Of a stretch of DNA of 64,000 bases, positions 34,524 through 44,880 are shown in pieces. The stretch is taken from contig NC_088780.1 in the NCBI RefSeq assembly GCF_958450345.1, positions 158,950,726 through 159,014,725 on the forward strand. The letters are read 5' to 3'. The number at the start of each line of letters is the position of its first letter. Within the stretch, counting starts at the first letter, position 1. The position numbers and the translations under genes were made by a program. The notes below the pieces were generated by a model that was not told where the DNA came from, ran no database searches, and saw only the letters and a program-made list of their open reading frames with translations. Source of the DNA: Calliphora vicina (taxonomy: Eukaryota > Arthropoda > Insecta > Diptera > Calliphoridae).

Positions 34524-35290
34524 AAAAAGAACTGCTCATCTTTTAATGCCAATAACGAATCAAGCCAATTTCGGATACTCTGTTCCAAAGTGACGCGTAT
34601 CCCACAGAGAGCGTTCTGCATCAATCGGACGGGGCGAAACTTCCCAACCACCTCATTATACATTGTTTTTAACAGGTATTGCTGCAACATGTGGCCAAGA
34701 AAAATTACGGTCTCATGCCTGGCCGCATATTCTGGTTGCCTTTCGGCCAATGCTCGATTCAAATGAACCAGTTGCTTTTGCTCCCACCAAATACAGAGCA
34801 TTACCTTAGCCCCATGTTTATTTGTCTATGGTGTCGATTCGGCTATTTGGCCAGGCTTCACATACGATCTCTTAAGCTTCGGGTTATCGTAATGGATCCA
34901 TTTTTCATCGCAAATAATGATTCGGTACAAAAATTATTTTCTTTTATAGCGTTGAAGCATAATTTCGGACAGCAAAATCGTCTTTCAAGGTCTCTCGGCT
35001 TCAATTCATATGGCACCCAATTTCCCTGCTTTTCTCGCAAACGAATGAATTGGAAGCTCTTGTTAAGTTTGACAACCATAGAATAAACGCATAGAACGGA
35101 AGGAAAGAGTAAAAAATTACTATATTTTCACACATATGGGTGATACAAAAACAAAATACATGCAATACATTCTCATACATTAGGTTTTTGACAACAGACT
35201 TAGGTTTTTGGCTCTCACTCACTTGAATATTCTCCATGGAGTAATGACTCCAATTTTTGGTCTTCAAACTTTTTTTGGCTGGCCTGCTCG
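34524..35290 (-). mobile_element. mariner remnant M2, antisense
   Basis: Antisense translation gives, from right to left: a KTKNWSHYSME block resembling the DQELEALLHED region; FIRLREKQGNWVPYELKPRD; CDEKWIHYDNPKL with a catalytic aspartate; CIWWEQKQLVHLNRAL in a shifted frame; and RALAERQPEYAARHETVIF. The stretch that should hold the second catalytic aspartate is deleted. About 90 bases of unrelated sequence interrupt it near 35090-35185. The terminal part is cut off by the tandem array at 34523. Confidence 0.75.
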
Positions 35291-35386
35291 TAATTTCAAC
35301 AAATTGATATCAGTACTTATTTACTTATGGATTAAAAATATTTGGTAATTTTTTCATGTTATTTGATTTTATACACTGTACCAAAC

Positions 35387-36213
35387 AAAATTACGAGGTC
35401 CGACCAATAAATATTGATAGAGGAGACAAAAAAAAGACACGTGTATTGGCGTTTTGAAAGTTTACATCTGAATTTCATTTGAGGGAGGGTTAAAGTTTCC
35501 CAACTCTGTCACATTCTTATTGTTAATAGACATAAGAAACCATGTGATCCTTGCATTTTAGGTGTAAAATGTCTTAAGAAAATTTATGTAAAATGTTAAG
35601 GAAAACATTTTTTTAGAATATATTAACCCTCTAAATTCTCAAGGCATGGGTTTTTTTGTCCTTCTTTTGAAAATGAGCAAAACACACCATTAAAACGGTG
35701 ATTTAAGGGGTTAAAATGTTCCGCAAAAATATTATCCGTAAAATTTTAATATAAATCCCTAAATACACCAAAACGGAAAATTCAACCAGAAACTCTAAAA
35801 TAAGACATAACAAAAGAGAGCCGAGGGTTAATTTCGCATTTATTAAGAATTTTATTTTTAAGAACATTTTAGGTATAAAATGTATTCAGCAAATTTATGC
35901 AAAATGTTACGGAGAACATATGTTAACCCTCTAAATCCTCAAGCATGGGTCTTTTTTGTCCTTCTTTTAAAAAAGAGCAACAAACTCCATTAAAACAGGG
36001 ATTTAAGGGGTTAAAATGTCCAGCAAAAATATTCTCCGTGAAATTTTACTATAAGTCCCTGAATACACCAAAACGGAAAATTCAATCAGAAAGTCAGAAA
36101 TAAGACACAACAAAAGAGAGCTTAGGGTTAATTTTGCAAAAAAAAAAAACACGTGGATCGGTTTTTTTTTTTGTCTCCTCTATCAAAATTTATTGGTCGG
36201 ACCTTGTAATTTT
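35387..36213. mobile_element. Inverted-repeat element with internal tandem duplication
   Basis: Ends read caaaattacgaggtccgacc at the left and the complement ggtcggaccttgtaattttg at the right, with about 50 bases of near-perfect pairing through gatagaggagacaaaaaaaa. Inside, a block of about 280-310 bp (containing catgggt, ccttcttt, accaaaacggaaaattcaa) is present twice, near 35560-35835 and 35870-36135. No coding potential. Confidence 0.75.
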
Positions 36214-36243
36214 GGAAAAAATTTGATTTTGTTGTATAGTGAT

Positions 36244-37344
36244 TAGTGTTTATAAACCGGTTAACCGGTTAACCGAAAAACCGGTTTTTCTTCGAAATCT
36301 CGGTTTTTTGCGAACCGGTTAATTTAAAATGTTGATTTTCGGTTAACCGGTTTATCCGGTTTTTATCACTCGGTTAACCGGTTTTTAAAATTTAGGTTTA
36401 AAACTAAGAAATCTATGGTTTTGTGCATTTTTTATATTTATTGTACAAACATTATTGGTCTGATTTGAAATCTAAACTGCTGATTTACAATATAAACCTA
36501 TTTAGATTGATATTTTTAAGAATTACAATGATTCTAAATAGTAGAGGACGATGAGTTTACTTAAAAACTTTTTCAGAATAAATTGCACATAATGAAACTA
36601 TTGAATGAAATTAAATTCCGCAGAATTCTAGAAGTTAAGCAAAATCTTAATAATGATTCATTATAAACTTAGTGATGATTTTACCAAACGTCAAGTTGAA
36701 TTTGATGTGCATACCTTCTTTCAATCAATTTGACTTCATTAGTGTGTTTTGTTCTTAAAATTTTATTTTATTATTAATTTCGTTAGCTTAGTGTACAAAG
36801 TCCTTTTCAGAAATAACAACGTTCCAAAATCCATAATTTGAAATATTTTTGAAATCTGATAATGGAGCTTTATTAATTATTTGGTGTGATTTATAATGAC
36901 AAATAATCACAGCTAAGAAGAAATGCGTTTACATCTTATAGGTCCTTTTTTGGGACTTGCTACATTTTCTGTTCCATATCAGAAAAATTTAATGAATAAA
37001 CCAATAATTAAAACAAGTATATTATATATTTAGTAACATATTTATACTCAATTCCATTTGACTGTGATAATAATTGTGAAATTTTTACAAAATAAAATGG
37101 ACTTAGCACCTTTGTATATTTATAGTTATTTAATATTAACCATTCCTGACTAATAAAAACTAAAAATTTTAAAGCTGTATACACTTTATTGGACATTTTA
37201 TGTTTTCTACATATATATGACGGTTAACCGGTTTAACCGGTTTTTTCGATGTCGGTGAACCGAAAAACCGGTTTTCTAAAAAAGCCCAATTTTCGGTTAA
37301 CCGACAAACCGGTTTTTTAAAAAGTCGGTTTTTTATAAACACTA
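36244..37344. mobile_element. Non-autonomous hAT-type element rich in aaccggtt
   Basis: Opens tagtgtttataaaccggtta and closes ttttttataaacacta, flanked by the identical 8-bp duplication atagtgat (36236-36243 and 37345-37352). Both ends have dense ggttaaccgg palindromes; the centre is AT-rich without a transposase. It is a relative of the 15835-16270 element by sub-terminal style. Confidence 0.88.
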
Positions 37345-37352
37345 ATAGTGAT

Positions 37353-39354
37353 ATTAATGTTAAGTAACATTTTATGTAAATATATGTATCTGCTGAATAT
37401 TTTACACCGAGACATTTAGTGTAAAATCTTTGTGGGAATTCCCTGATTTCTTTATTATTTTCCATGAATGGAAAAGTGCGGGAAATTAGGAACCCTATTT
37501 CTACAACATATCAGTTTAAAGTGAATGACATTTGCAAGAATAAGAATCAACATTAGTTATGGTTTCCATATCTAGGAAACTGTTACTAACTGTCTGAACT
37601 ATTTTCCATCACACTGTATGTTTTGGAAATTAAATGATTAAACTAGAAGAACCTTATTGTATGGTGAAAATCTACTATATCTTGAATATTCGGGTTTTTA
37701 TTGTATGTTTTATCTTGTTTTTTTATTTTTGGTTTTTTTGCGAAATTGTAGATGAAGTGACATAAATCCAGTTAACCCACACATTCACTTACCAGTACTT
37801 TCCTGCTTCGTTAATTGTGAGTGTGTATTTTAGTTTTTATTGTATTTCATGATTTTTTTTTCTTTAAATTTTATTTTTCATTATATTTTGGGAAAAAACT
37901 AAAGTATTGCGACAAATGAAACTTGTTTTTTAATGGCTTCACTTGAATTTTACTTTGTGCACCACCACAACAAACACAGAGGAGCTGAGAGCTCCATATT
38001 TACAACTACAACTATGCCATGGAAGCTTTAGTTTAGTTTTTATTTTATATGTTTTTAGGTTTTTGGCAGGTAGAGAGCGAGCGAATGAGCAACTTTTTCA
38101 AATGTTCAAGTTACGAGTAGTGGTACCACTACCATCACTACTACTACGCCTTGTTTTGTCTTGTCTGTTCGCTGGCTCGCCTGTCTCCCTATCTCCCCGT
38201 CTACCCAGCTTTTAAACTGACTGCTAGCCTGCCTGCCAGTCAGTCAGATAGCTTGACTGCCTGCCTGCCTTTCTTTCTATCTTTTGAATTATGTTTAACA
38301 CACAAGAAAAATGAATAAGTACAAAAAATGTATAGCTACAATATATTCAGTCTCCCATAATTCTTTTTAGTTTTCTTCCTTCTTTCTTCTTCGTTAAATA
38401 CCTCGTACATACAAATATAATCTCATGTAATCTTTATAACTTGCGAAAAATTGAAAAGTTTTCAGTCATCGAACGACGTTTTAGTAGATACTTTAGGAGG
38501 TGCACTCTACAAAAAAAAGAAAAAAAGAAAGAAACCCATTTAAACTCAAGAACAAACAGCTGGTTGTTGGCTGGCTGGCTGACTGGCTTGAATTTAACTA
38601 TGTACTAGTAAAAATGGAGATGGTTGGTTGTTGGTTGTAACTTATTTTTTGTGGCTGCTGCTCCACTTACAACAGCAGCCAGCATGCATCATCTACATAT
38701 CTTAGATAGTACCGAGTATTTTTGTTGGAATTAATTCAATTGGAAAATAATTTCAATCAATTTATCTATAATTTAAATGTGTTTTACTTTTTTTTTCTCC
38801 ATTTAGCCTTAAGAAAATTGAAAGATTACAATATGGTTTTCAAATTTAAAGTTGTGTTGTTATTCATAGAATTAATCTTTCTCTTTCTATTTTATTTTTA
38901 TTGTGAATTTGTTTTGTAAACGAACATTTTAATTTAATAACGATAATGATAATAGAATTTAATTGAAGGTACTAATTTGATTCTATTTGTTTCCTAACTT
39001 CCTTTCTTCTTGAGATAAATGGAAAGTTCCTAGAACTTTTAAACTAGTGCACAAAAATTGCTTATAATGTATGATGAAATCTATCAGGCAGATTCACTTT
39101 TTAACGTTTAAACTTCATTAGTTCTACCAATAATTCAGAACATTTGGTTTATATAGATTTTTGGATATTTTAACACAATCCCACTTCCGTTCCAGAAATG
39201 TTTGCTTGGACCTCAAAACAAAAGTTCGAAATAATTAATTCTTAACCCTCTAACCCGCTAAAAAGTTGTCGAATATTTTTTGTTTTATGACCCAATAAAC
39301 AGCAACTAATTTGCAAATTAAGTTTAGAAACCAGGTGCAAAAAGGTGAAGATTG
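37353..39354. other. Non-coding DNA with debris of repeats
   Basis: A solo hAT-like end (gggaaattaggaacccta) lies at about 37479-37496. Tetranucleotide tracts of cctgcctg/gctggctg type lie at about 38222-38275 and 38568-38590. The frame at 37943-38215 shows no domain. Nothing else recognised. Confidence 0.45.
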
Positions 39355-39722
39355 AACGATTTTGACCGATTGTAGGTCCAACTTACTATAGGCCTATATA
39401 CGTCGTTGCAAAGGTCTTTGAAATATCTATCATTAGATTGTCTATATTAATGACTTAGTAATCCAGATATAGGTAAAAAATCGAGGTTGTCCTGGTTTTT
39501 TTCCTCATATCTCAGCCATTTGTGGACCGATTTTGCTGATTAGATCCCGAGGATATCTGGGGTCTTCAGAAAATTGATTTCAACAGACAGACGGACATGG
39601 CTTAATCGACTCCGCTATCTATAAGGTTCCAGAATATATATACTTTATAGGGTTGGAAAATTATATTGTGGAAATTACAAACGAAATGACAAACCTTTCT
39701 CACGAAGGTGAAGGGTATAAAA
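39355..39722 (-). mobile_element. Interspersed repeat, antisense partial copy
   Basis: In reverse it reads tatacccttcacc, then caagtt-like start sequence, tatatattctgga, ccatgtccgtctgtctgttg and caggacaacctcgattttt, matching 20788-21398. It appears to lack the far end. Confidence 0.7.
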
Positions 39723-40029
39723 ACATGACACACAAAATTTCACGTGCTAAAATTATGACGTAACTAAAGTCTACTTTTTGAGATAATTGGTGTTTTGTCA
39801 GGCACTCTTGCGGTTAAGAGGGTTAATTCAATTTTCAAAATCAAATTCATTTTTTGCTTTAACCATTTCATTAATGAATTTATTGCGATTTAATTGCTTG
39901 GCATAATTCCATAGTATTTCAAATGTAATGCTTTCATTGCTTTGAGAAATTACATGTTCGGGAAATTTCTCATGCAACAACTGAATTGTTTGGCCGGCTG
40001 TTTACAATATTTAATCAGGGGGTTCTGTA

Positions 40030-40985
40030 AGTAGTTCAAGGAATTGTGCTACTTCGACAGGATGAGTCCATAATTCCATTGGACGCAGTGAAGTAGGGTT
40101 GGCTGGAAAGTTGAATATGTGGAGGGAGTCATAAGGACCTTGACCACATGCTGGGCATAAGTTGCACGGCGGAAGTCACGGTATATGCGGGATCAAAAGG
40201 AATTAAGCCTTTTGCTCCATCCAGCCAGAACGACTCTTGTTTTCTCGGCGTCTGCTGTCGGTGGTGGGCGACCTCCAATTAGGACTGTCATACGGTATGC
40301 TGCTACCGTGGAATTGATGGCGTCTCTATGAATGTCGTTCAAAGCTGTCATATACGAGCTGTGATCAAATGGTTGCTGCACACAGCTCTATGCTCTCCTC
40401 GTATTTACGTGGGTCCTGTCTGAAATACCTCGAGGGAGACTCCAACTGTGTGATGTCGAAGTTTGGATGTCTCATCCGGTGACATCAAAGCTGTCATATA
40501 CGAGCTGTGATCAAATGGGTGTTGCACATACTCTATGTTCTCGTATTTTCGTAGATCCGTCTGACATGCCATGGGGGAAACTCCAACTGTGTGATTTCGA
40601 AGTTTGGATGACATGCAAGAAGGAACTGTTGCGTCAACATGCGGTTGTGTTCCTTGACCGTTAGAACCTTAGTTTCTTCGTGAAGGTGGTGTTAAAGGGT
40701 AATATTTGAAGACAGCCTGTGACGGTCCTTAAGGCTGGAGTTTGACAGCTTTGAATATTTCTCCAGTTAGTATCACTCAACGAAAGCAAAGTTTTTTGTG
40801 CTGTTTATTCGTGATTACAGTGGCGTGTGGTAAGGAGGTAAAAATGCTAGCCAAAGTGACACCCAATATTTTCGGGTGGTTCAATGTCGGAATTTCTACG
40901 CCGTCGACCATGATGGCTAATTTGAGTTTTACCTCCTTCCAGTTGCCGATGACTTTGCTGGTTATAACTGCAGGTTAAGAAATTG
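40030..40985 (-). pseudogene. Jockey-type non-LTR retrotransposon remnant (RT thumb to C-terminus)
   Basis: Antisense translation from the right gives VDGVEIPTLNHPKILGVTLA, a motif typical of the end of the reverse transcriptase in Jockey-clade LINEs. It is followed by SHSSYMTAL-like blocks, then INSTVAAYRMTVLIGGRPPP, GWSKRLNSF, and a CPACGQGPYDSLHIFNFPAN block with LWTHPVEVAQFLEL at the far left, the usual cysteine-histidine tail. Frames are broken and a 146-bp piece is duplicated (40339-40612). Non-functional. Confidence 0.75.
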
Positions 40986-41065
40986 TGGATTTACCATATA
41001 TGGCCGGCTGTGTTGTTTGTGGCGTTTTCTAGCAACAATAGTTTGACATCATCCCTATGTTTTCA

Positions 41066-41299
41066 GTTTTTCAAAAATCAAATTTACAAACGTTCCATTT
41101 GCAAAGCGTTCAAGGCTAAAATTTCTTATTATTTACTTAATAAATGTCAAAGGATGACAGCTGAATTCTTGACATTATATCTCAGTTTTTCAAAAATCCA
41201 ATTTACAAACGTTCCATTTTTGCAAAGCGTTCCATGGCTAAAATTTCCTATTCTGTACTTAATAAATGTCAGAGGATGACAGCAGAATTATTGACATTA
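41066..41299. repeat. Two-unit tandem repeat, ~117 bp
   Basis: cagtttttcaaaaatcaaat at about 41066 recurs as cagtttttcaaaaatccaat at about 41183. Both units run on to an aaatgtca..ggatgacagc..gaatt..tgacatta ending. A few substitutions and small indels separate them. Confidence 0.8.
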
Positions 41300-42764
41300 G
41301 CTAATTGAGATTTGTTGAACTCTGGTTTGTTAAACTAAAGTTCAAATTTTTCTCATAATCATTTACACTCAATAATGCAAGTAAATTGATTTTTCAAAAT
41401 TGGGTTTTCTTTTTGTAATCTTTCGTTTATTTTTTTTTTAAATTTTCAAATAATATTTATTTTTTATTATAGTAACAAATTTAATTTATTTCCTTATTTG
41501 ATATTAATGTTAATGGCATATGTATTTCTATGGACATTCTTCGTGTTTGAATAATCCAGCAATGTAGTGTGCTTTGAGTGATTAGTCACAAGATAAAAGA
41601 TCTTAATGGCAAAATGCATTTCTTTTATATTTTTTCTAAATGTTTCACACCATCATACCCAGAAAACAGACAGCCAGCTAGCCAGGCAGTCAGTCACTCA
41701 GTCAAACAGACATTTTATTTTCAGCTGTTACTGCCTGCAAGCATGCACTCAGTCAGTCACTCACTGCTCTCTACACTGCTAAGTACTTGTACTATTTTGT
41801 TATTTTTTTATGTTTTTTTTTTATCGGTCATCACATCACAGCTATTGGCAGATGATGGGTCTTGGTCATCAATGCATATTTCAGAAGGTATAGTTTGTCT
41901 AACAAACAATAGCCACAGAAATGAAGTTGAAACGCCAGCTAGAAGTTTGTTGCAACAAAAACGCCAATAGTTGTAGAGGCCGGTAAAAAAAGAATGTAAA
42001 ATACTGTAACTATGAATGATTGACTGCACGAATAGCAATGACCATATCACACACTGGTCAATAGTAAAATACTGCTCTGCTCTATACTGTAAAGATTTTT
42101 AAAACAATGAATTCTTTTACGATTAACTTAAAAGAATTTTAGTTCACTTCGCATTCCTTGCAATAAATCATTTTAAAACTCTGTTTCTGTTATTTTTTTT
42201 TTAAATTTTCGCTATGGTTTGCTAGTCGCAACTATTTTTATTATACAATTTTCTTACCAAATGCTAAAGAACTCATAAAATCATAACTAAACTTCTTCTT
42301 TTAGAGTTATTTTTAATATATTTTTTTCCTCTTCCTAACATTTTTCATAGTGTAACAAAATCATGTAAAAAAAAGTAAATACAACGGGAAAAATCGCTTG
42401 GAATTATATAATGTTGTATGTACAAACTTACATGCTTATTAGCATTGTTAGAAGGAATTTAGTTGCGGCTTTAACGGCGTACTAGAGAGAGAGAGAGAGT
42501 AAAGAAAACATTTTTTTGGAACAGCGGTCACTGGCAGCAGGTGTTTTATTAATGCTAGTTATTTTGTTTTTAAGATGAGTTTTATTCGCTTAAGTGTTTC
42601 TCAATGTTCGACAATGACATTTAGATCTTTTAGGACCAGCTTTTTGTGTTTGACTCTTTCAAATGTTTCATAAATTTACCTAAATTATTCCTGATGTTAA
42701 AAACAATATTTTCCTTTGCTTTTCCCCACAAGAAGTTAATTTGCCGGAGTAAAAATTTCTGTTT
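41300..42764. other. Non-coding AT-rich DNA
   Basis: Tetranucleotide tracts (cagccagctagccaggcagt, cagtcagtcactcac) lie at about 41672-41765 and a GA run at about 42485-42502. No gene is visible. Confidence 0.5.
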
Positions 42765-43110
42765 AAAGTTACAGTAATATTTCTGCACACATAAAACAAA
42801 TTCATTTTGATGCGTTGCCAATCGAATATCCACAGAAAATAATTTGACAGAAAAATTATGAATTAAATAACTGAATATTTGTTACCCCAACAAAAAATGT
42901 TCAGCCTGAATAGATAAATTCGCTTGTTTAGACTGAATTATTTGATTAACAATAAATTCGGTTATCACAACCAAAACTATTTACTCTGTGTGATAAAAAC
43001 ATTAAATTAACTTTTCTCAAATACAAATTGGAATTATTAAGATGCTTAACATTGAAACTTCTAAAGATATAGATGCAATAATGTCAATAATACTGGTTTA
43101 AATTTGTTTA
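42765..43110 (+). repeat. Dispersed repeat, copy 1
   Basis: Shares with 49572-49960 the ordered blocks aaagttacagta, gttgccaatcga, aataaattcggt, tcacaaccaaaactattt and ttattaagatg. Both copies are followed by a cccgggaat motif (43661 and 50090), as in the hAT-type elements. Ends are not defined. Confidence 0.6.
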
Positions 43111-43354
43111 TATACAGTTTCATTTGAAAAAGTTCTCATTCGATATGAATTAAGACAGATTAAATTTTGACATTAGTGAATTTTGACCGATTATTTGAAA
43201 ATTATTAAAATATTTTTCTTTTTTTTTTTTGTGCTACTCCAAAGAAGGAGCTTCTAGCGATACAATCGTAAAAGCAAAATATTTACATTGAATAAACAGA
43301 AAAACAGATTAACTTAAGTTCTACCATACAATAACGAATAGGGAATTAATATTC

Positions 43355-43627
43355 ATATGTTAGGGGAACGTGTTCACGAAGGCTCTCCAGCGATTTCTAT
43401 CTTGTGCCATATGTCGGCCACTTGAGTCCTCGTTGTCGATGTTCCGCTTCTACAGATCCTCTCCATGTTGTTCGTTGCCGTCCAACATTTCGTCTCCCTT
43501 GCGGATTCCATTGCAAACTGGCCTTTGCTATGTTGGAGATGTCTTTACGCAGCATGTGGCCAATCCATGACCATTTACGATGGCGGATTTCGTGGGCGAC
43601 GGGAGTTTGGTTGCTAATTGCAACCAA
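43355..43627 (-). pseudogene. Non-LTR retrotransposon reverse transcriptase tail
   Basis: Antisense translation reads EIRHRKWSWIGHMLRKD, then IAKASLQWNPQGRRNVGRQR and TTWRGSVEAEHRQRG. This is the familiar conserved tail after the RT domain of many animal LINEs. After a short frame break near 43397 it continues DRNRWRAFVNTF, the usual ending. Only this last ~90 residues remain. It is inserted in or next to the dispersed repeat of 42765-43110. Confidence 0.8.
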
Positions 43628-43734
43628 ATTGTATTAAAATATTGCCGGGAATCAATTATTTCCCGGGAATGCAAACAGTTTGGTATAGAACTGATTCTAC
43701 GCAGTCAATATTCCTAGTATATCTATTTAAATAA
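43628..43734. other. hAT-like cccgggaat fragment
   Basis: gccgggaatcaattatttcc, then cgggaatgcaaaca and ending near aatattccta resembles the sub-terminal part of the hAT-type family. No target duplication was identified. Confidence 0.4.
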
Positions 43735-44880
43735 ATTTTTGTGTATTTTCTATAGATAATTTTGAGTTTAATGGTATTTTCTATATACAATTTTGTGTAA
43801 CAATATTTTCAATAGAAACTTTTTGGATATAACAGTTTTTACAATAGAAAATTTTGTGTATAACAGTTTTTCAATAGAAAATGTTGTGTATAACAGTTTT
43901 TTTCTATAGAAATTTATGTGTATAAAAGTTTTTCTATAGAAAATTTTGTGTATAACAGTTTTTTTCTATAGAACTTTATATGTATAACAGTCATTCTATA
44001 GAAAAATTTGTGTATAACAGTTTTTTTTCTATATAACTTTATGTGTATAACAGTTTTTCTATAAATGTTTGTTAAATACTATGTGTATAACAGTTTTTTC
44101 AATAGAAAATTTTATGTACAACAGGTTTTCTCTATAGAACTTTATGTGTATAATAGTTTTTCCAATAGATAATGTTGTGTATAACAGTTTTTTTCTATAG
44201 AAATTTATGTGTATAACAGTTTTTCAATAGAAAATTGTGTGTATAACAGTTTTTCTATAAATGTTTGTTAGAATATTACGTGTATAACAGTTTTTTCTAT
44301 AGAAAATTTTGTGTATAACAGTTTTTCTCTTTAGAACTTTATGTGTATAATAGTTTTTTCAATAGAAAATGTTGTTTATAACCATTTTTCTATAGAAAAT
44401 TTTGTGCATAACAGTTTTTTTCAATAGAACATTTTGTGTATAACAGTAATAACAGTTTTTTTCTATAGAAATTTATATGTATAACAGTTTTTCTATAGAA
44501 ATGTTTGTTAGAATATTACGTATATAACCGTTTTTTCAATAGAAAATTTAGTGTATAACAGTTTTTTCTATAAAAATATTTGTGTGTATCAGTTTTTTCT
44601 ATAGAATATTATGTATATAACAGTTTTGTGTATAAAAGTTTTACAATAGACAATTTTGTATATAACAGTTTTTTCTATATAACATTATGTGTATAACAGT
44701 TTTTTCTATAGACAATTTTGTGTATACCTGATTTTCTGTAGAAAATGTTGTGTTTTTCTATAGAAAAATGAGTCTATAATGGTTTTTGCTGTATAAAATT
44801 TTGTGTATAACAGTTGTTTTTACAGAAACAATTTGTTATTTTATATTTTCTATAGAAAATATTGTGTATAACTGTTAGTA
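43735..44880 (+). repeat. Tandem array, ~31-33 bp unit (long array)
   Basis: About thirty units of the form ttttctatagaaaattttgt then gtataacagt, with length and base variation. Some longer variants carry ataaatgtttgttagaatat, suggesting a higher-order pattern. It is the reverse complement of the array at 34137-34523. Confidence 0.9.

Noticed and set aside
43397..43637. Forward frames opposite the LINE tail
   Set aside because: The antisense reading matches the conserved RT tail, so the forward frames are shadows.
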